A stretch of DNA of 64,000 bases from Schaedlerella arabinosiphila (GCF_003885045.1 NZ_RHJS01000002.1:1054001-1118000), one strand, 5' to 3'. Shown: positions 26,114-35,686, counted from the stretch's first letter. Program-made: numbers and translations. Notes: a model not told the origin generated them from the sequence alone.

Positions 26114-27019
26114 CTAATTTACCAATTTGCCAAGAGCCTCGGGTCCTTTTACTTTTTTTCCGACAAAGAGCAGGATCAGCAAAGTGACCACGTAGGGGAG
26201 CATTTGTACGATCTGGGAGGGGATCTCCAGATCCGTAAGGTAAAACCGGGCGGACTGGGCCACCGCAAATACCATGCCGGCCGCTAAGGAGCCCACCGGC
26301 TGCCAGCCGCCGAAGATATTGGCCGCCAGCCCCATGAATCCCCGGCCTGCCGTCATGTCCACCACAAACAGGTTGTTTTGGGAAACGGACAGATAAGATC
26401 CGGCCAGCCCGGCGATGGCCCCGGCTGCGATCATGGCGGTGTAGCGGTAGCGGTTCACCGGTACGCCTGCGGTCTGCACGGCGTAGGGCTGGTCACCGAT
26501 GGCGCGGTAGCGCAGCCCGTATTTGGTCCGGTAGAAGACCAGCCAGACGCCTCCCACGATCAGGAACATGAGATACAGGTAAGGCGACTGATCCCGGAAC
26601 AATGCTCCCAGGACGGGAATGCGGCTCAGGCCCGGAACCGTAATGTTGGGAATGGAAGCTACGGTTTCCGACATGCCTTCCTTCTGCCAGATGGCTTTGA
26701 GCATCACCGCGGTGATCCCGCTGGCGAACAGGTTGACGCCTACGCCGACCACCGACTGGTGGGCTTTCCATTTCAGGCAGAAGAGGGCGTACAGCCATCC
26801 AGCCAGCCCTCCCAGGAGGATGGAAAACAGAACTCCGGCCAGGGCATTTCCGGTGAAAAAAGAACCCGCGACGCCTGCAAATGCGCCCAGCAGCATCATG
26901 CCTTCCACGCCCAGGAGGATGACGCCGCCCCGCTCGGCAATGGTTCCGCACAGCGCGCCCAGCACGATGGGAACAGAAAGCTGCAGAGTCAGGCTTAAAA
27001 AGTTATTGATGATCTCCAT
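26114..27019 (-). CDS. Nucleoside ABC transporter permease (NupQ/YufQ type)
   Basis: 301 residues with about eight hydrophobic segments and the family pattern AERGGVILLGVEGMMLLGAFAG and GRGFMGLAANIFGGW (BPD_transp_2, branched-chain/sugar/nucleoside permeases). It would pair with the preceding larger permease to form the membrane channel. GAGAGGG precedes the ATG. Its stop is 115 bases before the GntR gene, the widest gap in the operon. Confidence 0.9.
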   Translation of the reverse strand: MEIINNFLSLTLQLSVPIVLGALCGTIAERGGVILLGVEGMMLLGAFAGVAGSFFTGNALAGVLFSILLGGLAGWLYALFCLKWKAHQSVVGVGVNLFASGITAVMLKAIWQKEGMSETVASIPNITVPGLSRIPVLGALFRDQSPYLYLMFLIVGGVWLVFYRTKYGLRYRAIGDQPYAVQTAGVPVNRYRYTAMIAAGAIAGLAGSYLSVSQNNLFVVDMTAGRGFMGLAANIFGGWQPVGSLAAGMVFAVAQSARFYLTDLEIPSQIVQMLPYVVTLLILLFVGKKVKGPEALGKLVN

Positions 27020-27080
27020 AAATTTTCCCTCTCTTCTTTATTTTTTGGCAGCAGACAGCTTTGCGGCCTGCTGTTTCGGA

Positions 27081-28118
27081 TCAGTGCTGTTTTGCACGGC
27101 TTTGCTTCTGCCATTTGATCAGTTCGGGAGCCGCCACGAACAGGATGACCAGACTCTGGACGACAGTCACCATATTGGTGGAAACCATGGTTTCCCGGCT
27201 CATGCGCAGCGAGCCCATGTCCATGATGCCGAACAGGAATGCGGTCAGCATGACCCCGGCGGGGTGGTTTCTGCCCAGGATGGCTACGGCGATTCCCGTA
27301 AATCCAAAGGAAGGGGAGAAGCCTTCGATGAACCGGTGGTATTTTCCAAAGACCTCCGTCACCCCGGCCAGCGCGGCGATCCCTCCGCTTAAGAGCATGG
27401 AGGTGATCAGGTACATGTTGACCTTGATGCCCGCGGTCCGGGAGGCATTGGGGTTGGCGCCTACGGCCCGGAGCTTGAAGCCGGCTGAGGTTTTCCAGAG
27501 GAAAATGTACATCAGGACAGCCGTCAGGATGAGCAGCAGCAGGGCATAGGTGAGCTGGGTCCTGGGCAGCAGCCGGCCGAACCAGATGGATTCCGGGATC
27601 AGCTCGGTCTGGGCGGTGGAGCCCTCCACCTTATAAGGGCCGTTTACCAGCCAGGAGGTGAACAGGGTGCAGATGTAGTTCAGCATGATGGCCACGATCA
27701 CTTCGCTGGTATTGAATTTTGCCTTAAAAATACCCGGGACGCAGCCCACCAGCATTCCGGCCCCGATTCCGGCTGTGATGCTGACAGCCAACAAAAGGGG
27801 GGCCGGCAGGAAGGAGAACCAGAGGGCGAACAGGACGCTGGCCATGGCTCCGGCGTGGAGCTGTCCCTCGGCTCCGATGTTGAGCATGCCGCAGCGGGAA
27901 CCCAGGGCCACCGCAAGCCCGGTGAAGGCAAGGGGAATGCTCTTGCTGACGGTATTGGCCAGCGCCTGGGGAGAGCCCAGGGCGCCTTCGATCAATGCGC
28001 CGTATGCAATCAGCGGGGACTCTCCGGATATGAGAATAAAACATGCTCCGATCAACAGGGCCAGCAGAATCGCTGCCAGTGACTTCACAAGCTCCGAAAT
28101 ATTTTTTGGATTCTTCAT
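27081..28118 (-). CDS. Nucleoside ABC transporter permease (NupP/YufP type)
   Basis: Multi-pass BPD_transp_2 permease, about 345 residues, with conserved GMLNIGAEGQLHAGAM and GFTGIAVAILGRNHPAG. The frame extends upstream into the ATPase gene, but the start at 28118 (MKNPKNISELVK) is set by AGGAGG 9 bases upstream, giving a start one base beyond the ATPase stop. With the next permease, ATPase and BMP lipoprotein it forms a BmpA-type nucleoside importer. Confidence 0.9.
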   Translation of the reverse strand: MKNPKNISELVKSLAAILLALLIGACFILISGESPLIAYGALIEGALGSPQALANTVSKSIPLAFTGLAVALGSRCGMLNIGAEGQLHAGAMASVLFALWFSFLPAPLLLAVSITAGIGAGMLVGCVPGIFKAKFNTSEVIVAIMLNYICTLFTSWLVNGPYKVEGSTAQTELIPESIWFGRLLPRTQLTYALLLLILTAVLMYIFLWKTSAGFKLRAVGANPNASRTAGIKVNMYLITSMLLSGGIAALAGVTEVFGKYHRFIEGFSPSFGFTGIAVAILGRNHPAGVMLTAFLFGIMDMGSLRMSRETMVSTNMVTVVQSLVILFVAAPELIKWQKQSRAKQH

Positions 28119-28119
28119 G

Positions 28120-29619
28120 TTAGGATACCTCCTGCTTTTTTCCGGCCATAAATAAACCGATTTCTTCTTTTGTGTAGGCTCCGTTTTCAAACTGGGCACA
28201 GGCTTCCCCCTCGTAGAGAACGGCGATGCGGTCGCTTAAGTTCATGATCTCGGAAAGCTCCGCGGAGATGAGCAAAATAGCCTTTCCCTGGTTCCGCAGG
28301 TCCAGAAGGGTCTTATGTACCCGCTCAATGGCGCCGATGTCCAGTCCGCGGACAGGCTGGGCCACCAGCACCACCCCCGGGTCGTGGCTGATCTCCCGGC
28401 CAAGGATGACCTTCTGCTGGTTTCCCCCGGAGAGCTGGCCGATCTGCTGGTCGATGCCCGCTACCTTGATCTCAAAGGTCTCCACCTGCTTTTGGGCGTC
28501 CACAGCCAGGGCCGGGTAATTTACCAGTCCGTTTCTGCAGTATTCTTTGGAATCCTGGTAGCCCAGCAGGAAATTTTCCGTGATGGAAAAATCGGATACC
28601 ATGGCGTTCTTGTGCCGGTCCGAGGGGATGTAGCCCAGACCCATTTTTTTGCGCTCCTGGATGGACAAAGCTCCCGCGTTGGTGCCGTAGAGGTATATCT
28701 CGCCCTCGGTCAGCTTCTGGTTGCCGGTGATCAGGTTTTCCAGCTCCTGCTGGCCGTTGCCGTCCACGCCCGCGATGCCTAAGATTTCTCCGGCACGGAC
28801 GGTCAAATTGACGGCGGATGCGGCGCGGGAATGGAGACGGACATTTTTCAGCTCCAGCAGCACCTCTCCGGGTTTGGAATCCCGGCCTGCCACGATCTCC
28901 TCCACCTGGCGGCCCACCATCTGGGTGGCCAGTTCTTTTTCATTGGTGTCCTTGGTATCGCAGTGGAAGACTACCTTTCCCTTGCGGATGACCGTAACCC
29001 TGTCGGACAAGGACATGGTCTCGTTCAGCTTGTGGGTGATGAAAATGATGGTCTTTCCGCTGCTTTTCAGCTGGCGCAGGATCTTGAACAGTTCGTCCAC
29101 CTCCTGGGGCGTCAGCACGGCGGTGGGCTCATCCAGTATGATGATGTCCGCACCCCGGTAGAGCGTCTTGAGGATCTCCACCCGCTGCATCATGCCTACG
29201 GAGAGGCTTTCCACCTTTGCGTCCAGATCAATCCGGAAGCCGAAGCGCTCCACCAGCTCCTGGACGTTTTTCCGGCTTTCCTTCCGGTTTAAAATAAAAT
29301 TGCCTGCTTCCTTTCCAAGGATGATATTTTCCAGCACGGTCAGTTGGCTGACCAGCATGAAATGCTGATGAACCATGCCGATTCCTTTGCCGTAGGCGTC
29401 GTTGGGATTGGAGATCACGGCTTTTTCTTCATTGATATAGATCTCGCCTGCGTCCGGATGGTAGAGGCCGAATAAGATGTTCATCAGCGTGCTTTTCCCG
29501 GTCCCGTTTTCTCCCAGCAGGCAGTGGATCTCCTGCTTTTTTACAACAAAATCTATGCCGTCGTTTGCCCGGACACTGCCGAAGCATTTGACGATACCGA
29601 TCATTTTAATTGCGTCCAT
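28120..29619 (-). CDS. Nucleoside ABC transporter ATP-binding protein (NupO/YufO type)
   Basis: 499 residues with two tandem ABC domains. Domain 1 is canonical: Walker A GENGTGKSTLMN, signature LSVGMMQRVEIL, Walker B IIILDEPTAVL. Domain 2 has a degenerate Walker A (GVDGNGQQELE, no GKS/T), yet keeps the signature LSGGNQQKVILG, as is usual for this family, so one composite site is probably non-hydrolysing. GGAGG lies 5 bases before the ATG. Confidence 0.94.
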   Translation of the reverse strand: MDAIKMIGIVKCFGSVRANDGIDFVVKKQEIHCLLGENGTGKSTLMNILFGLYHPDAGEIYINEEKAVISNPNDAYGKGIGMVHQHFMLVSQLTVLENIILGKEAGNFILNRKESRKNVQELVERFGFRIDLDAKVESLSVGMMQRVEILKTLYRGADIIILDEPTAVLTPQEVDELFKILRQLKSSGKTIIFITHKLNETMSLSDRVTVIRKGKVVFHCDTKDTNEKELATQMVGRQVEEIVAGRDSKPGEVLLELKNVRLHSRAASAVNLTVRAGEILGIAGVDGNGQQELENLITGNQKLTEGEIYLYGTNAGALSIQERKKMGLGYIPSDRHKNAMVSDFSITENFLLGYQDSKEYCRNGLVNYPALAVDAQKQVETFEIKVAGIDQQIGQLSGGNQQKVILGREISHDPGVVLVAQPVRGLDIGAIERVHKTLLDLRNQGKAILLISAELSEIMNLSDRIAVLYEGEACAQFENGAYTKEEIGLFMAGKKQEVS

Positions 29620-29653
29620 GTTATCCTCCGTTTTGACTTTCTGGATTTTTGGG

Positions 29654-30700
29654 TTACAGTTCCTCCGGAACCTGGATCTCGCCGGAGATGATCTCTTCTT
29701 TCAATTCCTCCAGCTTGGAAATGATCTCCTCCGGAACTTCAATATTGCTTTCCTCCACTGTATAGTCCACGGCTTCCTCGGCCAGTCCAAGCACCTGGTT
29801 TTCTCCGGTGTAGGTGTCCTCCACAATACTGGTGATGGCGTGATATGCGCAGGAATCCAGTTTTTTGAGCATGCTGGCCATGATATAGTCGGGGGCGATA
29901 GAGTTCTGGTTCAGGTTCACGCCGATGCCGATGAAGCCTTTCTCCTCTGCCGCCTGGAACATGCCCATTCCGGATGCGCCGGAAGCGTGGAAGATGATGT
30001 CCGCATTCTTCTCCGCAAATGTATTGGCGATGGTTTTGGCAGTGGTGGGGTCATTGAAGCCGCCTACATAGTCGATGAGCACCTTGATTTCGGAGTCAAT
30101 GTGCTGGACGCCTGCCTGGTAGCCTGCTGCGAAATGGTTGATCAGCGGATTGTCCACGCCGCCGATAAATCCGATCACATTGTCGCTGCCCAGCTTGTCG
30201 CTGATCTGCTCCTGCTTTGCCATGGCAGCCAGCGCGCCTACTAAAAAGGCACCTTCCTGTTCCTTACAGGAGTAGGACGCCACGTTGTCCAGCTCCAGGG
30301 TGGCATCCAGAAGCGCAAATTTCTGTTCCGGATACATGGTGGCTACGTTGGTCAGAGAGTCGATCTGCTCCGCGCCCACGCAGATGATCAGGTCGTAATC
30401 CCCGGAGGATGCCATCTCGTCCTGGATGATCTCCTCGTCGGAAACGGATTTTGGCTCCACTTCGTCGTAGGTGATCCCGTAATCCTCAGAAGCCCGCTTC
30501 ACCCCGTCTAAAACCAGGTCGTTGAAGGAGTTGCCTCCCAGTCCGGCCTCCGTAAAGATGACGCCTACATGCGCCTTCCCGTCAGCCCCTGAGGTTTCGG
30601 ACGAATCCTTGTCCCCGGAGCCGCCGCAGCCTGCGAGAAGCCCTCCTGCGATACCTGCTGTGAGACACAGCGCAACCCATTTTTTTCTTGTGTTTTTCAT
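29654..30700 (-). CDS. BMP-family nucleoside-binding lipoprotein
   Basis: First gene of the operon. Signal peptide with lipobox GGLLAGCGG (Cys about residue 25), followed by a Ser/Gly/Asp linker and a periplasmic-binding fold of the Med/BMP type (GVIFTEAGLGGNSFNDLVLDG start; GFIGGVDNPLINHFAAGYQ). Similar proteins bind purine nucleosides outside the membrane for the ABC permease pair. 348 residues. AAGGAGG precedes the ATG. Transcribed from a promoter with candidate operator repeats at 30724-30794. Confidence 0.93.
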   Translation of the reverse strand: MKNTRKKWVALCLTAGIAGGLLAGCGGSGDKDSSETSGADGKAHVGVIFTEAGLGGNSFNDLVLDGVKRASEDYGITYDEVEPKSVSDEEIIQDEMASSGDYDLIICVGAEQIDSLTNVATMYPEQKFALLDATLELDNVASYSCKEQEGAFLVGALAAMAKQEQISDKLGSDNVIGFIGGVDNPLINHFAAGYQAGVQHIDSEIKVLIDYVGGFNDPTTAKTIANTFAEKNADIIFHASGASGMGMFQAAEEKGFIGIGVNLNQNSIAPDYIMASMLKKLDSCAYHAITSIVEDTYTGENQVLGLAEEAVDYTVEESNIEVPEEIISKLEELKEEIISGEIQVPEEL

Positions 30701-30723
30701 AGTGTGATCCTCCTTAGATTATT

Positions 30724-30794
30724 TTGTTGTACCTTTATGATAACTTGTTGTACATGTTGATATAATATATAACACAAGTTTATGAATTTGTAAA
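30724..30794 (-). promoter_or_regulatory. Nucleoside-operon promoter with two operator-like direct repeats
   Basis: On the reverse strand TTACAA (30788-30793) and an AT-rich TATATT-type -10 about 18 bases downstream. Further downstream, the forward-strand sequence TTGTTGTAC occurs twice, at 30745-30753 and 30724-30732, exactly 21 bp apart (two helical turns), in the early transcribed region: a good candidate for GntR binding. Confidence 0.6.
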
Positions 30795-30976
30795 TTGAAT
30801 AATTGCGTTCCGTTGTCGATTTGTGAAAAGGTGACAGTTTTTGAAAGGGGATTTTGTGCAGAATGCCGGGGGTGATTGCAGGACACACGGCATCAGGCAC
30901 TTTCAAAATCCTATCCTTGCGGAACAGTAACCGCTGTGATACACTAAATGAAAATGTCAATAAGGAGATTTCAGGA

Positions 30977-32335
30977 ATGAGAGAGAGGTTATTTTCAGAT
31001 AAAATCTTTATAAAAAAGCTGTGGCAGCTTGCACTGCCGATTGCGTTTCAGAATCTGATGCTTGCATCGGTGGCGGCAGCCGATGCGCTGATGCTGGGGC
31101 GTGTGACGCAGGACTCCATGGCGGCGGTGTCGCTGGCCACCCAGATCCAGTTTATTCAGAATATGATACTTGCGGCTATCATTGCGCCGATCGTGATTCT
31201 GGGCGCGCAGTACTGGGGGAAGAAGGATGAAAAGACCGTGAACGACATCTTCTGCATCGGGCTTCGCCTGTGCGTCGGGGTGTCTCTGCTTTTTTTTGCC
31301 GGATGCGTCTTTTTCCCAAGGTTTCTGATGCTGATCTTTACAAATGAGGAGGCGCTGATCGTGATCGGGGTGCGCTATCTCAAAGTAGCAGGATGGTCCT
31401 ATCTGCTTACCGGTATCTCCCAGTGCTACCTCGCCATTATGAAGGTCAGCGAACACGCGGCCCAGACCGCGGTGGTCAGCACTGGGGCGGTGCTCATCAA
31501 CATCGTGCTCAACGCGGTGCTGATCTTCGGGTTTTTTGGAGCGCCTGCAATGGAAGCCCAGGGAGCGGCGGCGGCGACCCTGATTTCCAGGGTCATTGAG
31601 CTCTTTTGGGTGATCACATTTTCCTACAGGGAAGGGTATATTCATCCGGACTGGAGCCGGATTTGGAAACGAAACCGCCTGCTTTTTGGTGATTTCCGAA
31701 AATGCGCGCTTCCGCTTCTGGGGGCCTGTCTGTTCTGGGGGATCGGATTTACGTCCTATTCCGCATTTATGGGGCACCTGGGGACAGATGCGGCGGCGGC
31801 CAACTCCATCGCCGCAGTGGTGCGGGATCTGGTATGCTGTATGTGCAACGGCCTTGCAAGCGGCGGAGGAATCCTGGTGGGAAATGAGCTTGGGGCCGGA
31901 CATCTGGACCGGGGAAAGCTGTACGGAGACCGGCTCGTGAAAATCTCGTTCCTGACCGGTTTTTTGTCCACTGCCATCATGCTTGCGGTGACTCCCTTTG
32001 TGACCGGTTTTGTGAAAATGACGGATCAGGCGGAGCGTCACCTGATTGCAATGATGGTCATTATGGCGTTTTACATGATCGGGCGTACCGTGAATACGAT
32101 TATTATCAACGGAATCTTTGCGGCCGGCGGAGACACCATGTTCGATATGTACAGCCTGGCGGTCTGCATGTGGGGGATCGCCATTCCGCTTGCAGTGGCG
32201 GGAACCTTTTTCCTGAACTGGCCTGTGCCGGTAGTGTACGCCTGCACCTGCTTAGATGAGGTAGGTAAAATCCCATGGGTGATGTACCATTACCGCAAGT
32301 ACATATGGGTGAAAGATCTGACGCGGGAATTGTAG
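30977..32335 (+). CDS. MATE-family efflux transporter
   Basis: About 452 residues with twelve hydrophobic segments in two related halves; the N-terminus has KKLWQLALPIAFQNLMLASV and ADALMLGRV, typical of MatE domains. Exports cationic drugs or metabolites using a sodium or proton gradient. The open frame extends upstream to 30854, but the ATG at 30977 follows AAGGAG at 9 bases and starts at the conserved region. Divergent from the nucleoside operon; nothing shows a regulatory link. Confidence 0.9.
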   Translation: MRERLFSDKIFIKKLWQLALPIAFQNLMLASVAAADALMLGRVTQDSMAAVSLATQIQFIQNMILAAIIAPIVILGAQYWGKKDEKTVNDIFCIGLRLCVGVSLLFFAGCVFFPRFLMLIFTNEEALIVIGVRYLKVAGWSYLLTGISQCYLAIMKVSEHAAQTAVVSTGAVLINIVLNAVLIFGFFGAPAMEAQGAAAATLISRVIELFWVITFSYREGYIHPDWSRIWKRNRLLFGDFRKCALPLLGACLFWGIGFTSYSAFMGHLGTDAAAANSIAAVVRDLVCCMCNGLASGGGILVGNELGAGHLDRGKLYGDRLVKISFLTGFLSTAIMLAVTPFVTGFVKMTDQAERHLIAMMVIMAFYMIGRTVNTIIINGIFAAGGDTMFDMYSLAVCMWGIAIPLAVAGTFFLNWPVPVVYACTCLDEVGKIPWVMYHYRKYIWVKDLTREL

Positions 32336-32344
32336 ACTGCTGCA

Positions 32345-32375
32345 GCCGCTTTTGTACAATTACAAAAGTGGCTGT
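32345..32375 (+). other. Stem-loop after the MATE gene
   Basis: AGCCGCTTTTGT and ACAAAAGTGGCT pair (with G-U) around a 6-base loop just after the MATE stop. No clear U-tract follows, so termination here would be weak. Confidence 0.5.
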
Positions 32376-32450
32376 TACAACATTTGCCGTTAAGCCGATA
32401 TTTAATATAGGGAAACAAAACAGCAGCATTGACTTTATGACAGAATAAAA

Positions 32451-32491
32451 GGTTTCAGGAGATTCTGCACTAAAGGCATTTTCCGGAAACC
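32451..32491. repeat. Palindromic element, TTCCGGA family (copy 2)
   Basis: GGTTTCAGGAGATTCTGC...GGCATTTTCCGGAAACC forms an imperfect hairpin and resembles 13984-14020 in both arms and loop (GAGAT-CTGCAC core). Lies 25 bases before the next start codon. Confidence 0.6.
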
Positions 32492-32516
32492 GACCTATAA
32501 AGAATGAGGAAAAATT

Positions 32517-34157
32517 ATGGCAGGTGTAAAAGAAATAGGCGCAGCCCCGGTACCAACTCCGACCAAAAATCAAACTCCGTCCGCTCCGCCCATGTCGGCC
32601 TCCGACGCGGCCGCGGCAGGCAGGGCGGCAAGAAAAAGCGCGGAGCTGGAGGCGGGCCAGGTGATGGTCGCGCAGGCGGCAAGGCAGGCGGCCGAGGCAA
32701 AGGAAAATCTGGAAAAGGAACGTGCAGAACAGGAGAACGATTACGAGCGGGAAGATCAGACGGAGAAGCGCGACACGTCGGAGCTTTCCAAGCAGAGCAA
32801 ATGGTTCGGGATCGACGGGAAGCTTCTGGAGAATGGGGACATCCGATGGGTTCTGGAAATGGAACAGGAGCTTTTTGAGGCGCTTTTAAAATGGATGCCT
32901 TCCGGAAACGGGGATATCGCGAAGCAGCTTGACGAGCTGTCCCGCCTGTATCTTGCGCTCCTTGAGGCCATTTTGACACATACCATGGGGGACGAACAGG
33001 CGGCCCAGATCGCAAGGCTGGATGAGATTCTTGCTCAGAAGCTGACGCTTTTGATGGAGACCGATTTAAAGGAACTGATGGATTTTCTGAAACAGACCGG
33101 GCAGACGGATACACTGCAGAATGTAAAATCCAGCATTTATAAGCAGACCACCGGAACCTCCATTTCCGCCAGGGCGGCCGACCGGTTCTATGCAAAGGGA
33201 AAGCCGACCGGCTCAAGCAACCTGCGCTTTTTTATGCCGGAATCCAACGGGAAAGATAGTTCGCGCGCCCGGTCCACGGCAGCGGCTTATTCTTCTCACG
33301 GGGCGGAGGAGGGCTCCATCTACAAGCTGACGGAAGGGAGAAATGTCCGGATGAACCAGGCGTTTGACGTCAGCAGAAAATCCGGCGAGATGCAGATGAG
33401 CCAGCGGAACCAGGCTTTGAGCGGCAAAGGGGGAGGCTCTGCAAATGCCAGTATTTCCGGCGGGAGAACCGCATTTACAGGAAATGACCTGGCAAGGGCA
33501 AACCGGTTCGCCGCCCACATCAACGGCAGCGGCAATTTGTTAAACCATTCTGGCATCAGTGCCAGGAATGAGGAGGTAGTGGGATACCTTGCGGCCGTCA
33601 CTTCCATCAAAGGGGAGATGTACGCGGCATCCTCCGGAAGGCAGAACGCAATGAATGTCCCGATCAAAAGCGCGGTCAACCAGATGGTGGACTATTACCT
33701 GAACCGTAAAGGGATTTACAAGGTTTACGATTATACCACCAACGTATATGAAAAGACCGGCAGCTCCCAGAGGGCCATGGAGGAAGGTCTGGAATACGCC
33801 TACAGGCTGTTTCAGGAAAAAAAGGAAAACACGGAGGCCCAGAAGCAGGCGGCTTATCTCGAGCAGGCCGGTTTTTTCCAGAATCTGCTCAAAAACCAGA
33901 GCATCCAGGCAGACCTGCTGCGGGGGATGCGGATCTTAGAAGAGAACTGGCGGGATTTTCTTAAGTCCATCGGGGAGAATGAGAAAAAAGGGATCTCCCT
34001 GAAAATGCAGAAGCACAGTCCATGGGGAATCCTGCTGGAGCCGGGAGAGCACAGAAGCATTTTCCGCGGAAGGTCTCCAAAGCTTCTTCTCTCGGAAGCA
34101 ATTGCGGTGGCGGTGCTGATCGTGGTGTATCTGTGTTATCGGCTGATGGTGGGATAG
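32517..34157 (+). CDS. Hypothetical tail-anchored protein
   Basis: 546 residues, not recognised. Residues 1-45 are Ala/Pro-rich and disordered; 45-110 is a highly charged, probably coiled-coil stretch; 110-220 predicts amphipathic helices; 220-350 is Ser/Gly/Asn-rich; 350-490 is again helical. It ends in a single hydrophobic helix (about 523-543) with only a few residues after it, and there is no signal peptide, suggesting a C-terminally anchored protein. Start supported by GAGG 7 bases upstream. It lies convergent to the DUF6033-type gene and beside the LytTR/GHKL pair, with which it may share a process. Confidence 0.6.
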   Translation: MAGVKEIGAAPVPTPTKNQTPSAPPMSASDAAAAGRAARKSAELEAGQVMVAQAARQAAEAKENLEKERAEQENDYEREDQTEKRDTSELSKQSKWFGIDGKLLENGDIRWVLEMEQELFEALLKWMPSGNGDIAKQLDELSRLYLALLEAILTHTMGDEQAAQIARLDEILAQKLTLLMETDLKELMDFLKQTGQTDTLQNVKSSIYKQTTGTSISARAADRFYAKGKPTGSSNLRFFMPESNGKDSSRARSTAAAYSSHGAEEGSIYKLTEGRNVRMNQAFDVSRKSGEMQMSQRNQALSGKGGGSANASISGGRTAFTGNDLARANRFAAHINGSGNLLNHSGISARNEEVVGYLAAVTSIKGEMYAASSGRQNAMNVPIKSAVNQMVDYYLNRKGIYKVYDYTTNVYEKTGSSQRAMEEGLEYAYRLFQEKKENTEAQKQAAYLEQAGFFQNLLKNQSIQADLLRGMRILEENWRDFLKSIGENEKKGISLKMQKHSPWGILLEPGEHRSIFRGRSPKLLLSEAIAVAVLIVVYLCYRLMVG

Positions 34158-34182
34158 AAGATCTGTATATAGACAAAAGAAT

Positions 34183-34238
34183 GGGGTGTTGGAAAACCGT
34201 CGATTGGGTACAAAGACCGTTTTCCAACACCCCTTGTT
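34183..34238. terminator. Terminator between two convergent hypothetical genes
   Basis: A perfect 15-bp stem, GGGGTGTTGGAAAAC (34183-34197) with GTTTTCCAACACCCC (34219-34233), 21-base loop, followed by TTGTTTATT. Confidence 0.75.
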
Positions 34239-34298
34239 TATTCACGAGAAGCAGCGGGCCAGACAGCCACGCTTGGATGAATATTTGACGTTATAGTT

Positions 34299-35444
34299 TC
34301 AGCCGCCCCATACAAGTTTTCTGGTATGTTCCAGTACAAAGTCCGTGGAGGCGCCGCCCAATGTGGGACCGAAAATATCCCGCAGGCGGCTTCCCTTCAT
34401 CATTTCTGCAAGCTGTTCTTTTGCTGCCTGTGAGGATTGATAAGTGCCCAGGCCGCTCAGAAGGGAGCTGGTGCCGCCCAGAAGGGAGTCAGCGCCGTCC
34501 GGATCTGCCAGGAGGGAGCCGGCTCCGGAAAAGGAGGGCATCAGGCCGCCCGTTCCTGAGAAGGATTGATTGCTTCCTGCCGACAGCCCGGCCATCAGAA
34601 GCCGGTGTTCAAGCTGCGTCTCCGTGATCAGGCTCATATAGTAGGCGTGCCGTGCCTTTCGGATATCCCACCAGTCCTCGGTATCGGAGCTGCTCCTGGT
34701 CAGCCGGGGCTGGCTGGAAGAAACTGCGTTTACAATGCAGCCGTCCTCACCGATGGCAACGGCCTGGGACATTCCTATGGAACAGCCTGGCAGGATGGCT
34801 TCATTTCTCACCGAATCAAATGTAAACCAGGTCTCGATCCGTGTCAGGATCTCCTGTGTATATTCCGGATCCTGATCCATGCGCGCCTGCACCTTGGGAT
34901 GGATGACCACCGCCTTGCTGCCCGGCGGCACCGCGCCCAGGGCGTGGATTTCCTTGGAAGCCTGAAATGGGGTATAGGGCGGATTGGGCCCGGAGGGCTT
35001 CCAGTTCTCTATGGCGTCGGTGTCGATCTGATCCTGATAAAGCAGATAATGGGGATAGTCATTTCTTGTTCTCCAGTAACTGCTGCCGGCGTCAAATACA
35101 TGGTACTTGATGCCGGGATATTTTGCCTTAAGCATCTCCTCCAAAGTGGCGGGCCGGGCCGGCGCGGCCTCTTCCGTGCGAAGCCCGGACGCGGAGGTAA
35201 CCATGGCGCTCCGGTAAGCCTCAACGGAAGAAAGGGCGGCCTGCACAGGCACTTTGGAAACTGGGGCGTCTGTACCGTAAGCCATAGGGCATAAGCCCTG
35301 CAGGGACTGACGGCCTGCCCCCGCCTGTGCTGCCAGACCGAGAAAGCTTATGGCGGCCTGCGTCTGTGGTCCGGCGGTCCGCGCCCCTGCCCTTGTCCTG
35401 TTCATTTCGTTTTTGCCGTAATCGGTATAAATCCTGCTGCTCAT
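34299..35444 (-). CDS. DUF6033-like hypothetical protein
   Basis: About 381 residues starting MSSRIYTDYGKNEMNRTRAG. The central part (LEEMLKAKYPGIKYHVFDAG, about 103-122, and the following aromatic-rich stretch) resembles DUF6033 proteins from Lachnospiraceae, which have no known function. The C-terminal third contains a Ser/Gly/Leu-rich repeat-like region (GAGSLL, GADSLLGG, TSSLLSGLG). No signal peptide or membrane helix. The start is not certain: AAGGAG is 14 bases before the ATG, and the frame is open further upstream to 35633. Neighbours suggest a link to the adjacent two-component system. Confidence 0.6.
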   Translation of the reverse strand: MSSRIYTDYGKNEMNRTRAGARTAGPQTQAAISFLGLAAQAGAGRQSLQGLCPMAYGTDAPVSKVPVQAALSSVEAYRSAMVTSASGLRTEEAAPARPATLEEMLKAKYPGIKYHVFDAGSSYWRTRNDYPHYLLYQDQIDTDAIENWKPSGPNPPYTPFQASKEIHALGAVPPGSKAVVIHPKVQARMDQDPEYTQEILTRIETWFTFDSVRNEAILPGCSIGMSQAVAIGEDGCIVNAVSSSQPRLTRSSSDTEDWWDIRKARHAYYMSLITETQLEHRLLMAGLSAGSNQSFSGTGGLMPSFSGAGSLLADPDGADSLLGGTSSLLSGLGTYQSSQAAKEQLAEMMKGSRLRDIFGPTLGGASTDFVLEHTRKLVWGG

Positions 35445-35628
35445 CAAAATGTTTGATACTCCTTTCCTGTAATAAAATCGCCGTATCTGTTCCAAAACAT
35501 AGAAATCGGATGATAAAACGCCTTCCCCTCCGGCCGGAGGAAAAGTTCCGCTATAAATGTATATCGTATGAAGTAGGGATTCAAAAAAGACAAATGGCGC
35601 AAACGGCAGGTTTAACGGCGTAAATATT

Positions 35629-35686
35629 GTCACTGTTCACGCCTGCGGTGCTCGCAGCAGTTAAACATCGTTACTGTTCACACGGC
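35629..35686. repeat. GTTACTGTTCACAC-family repeat pair
   Basis: GTCACTGTTCACGCC (35629-35643) and GTTACTGTTCACACGGC (35670-35686) with a small hairpin (CTGCGGTGCTCGCAG) between them. The second copy is an exact 17-nt reverse complement of 49024-49040. The wider gap 35445-35864 contains this, a promoter and a structured leader, but no gene that I can support. Confidence 0.75.

Noticed and set aside
30700..30977. Purine riboswitch upstream of the nucleoside operon
   Set aside because: No conserved purine-aptamer core was found on either strand; the region is better explained by a promoter plus operator repeats.
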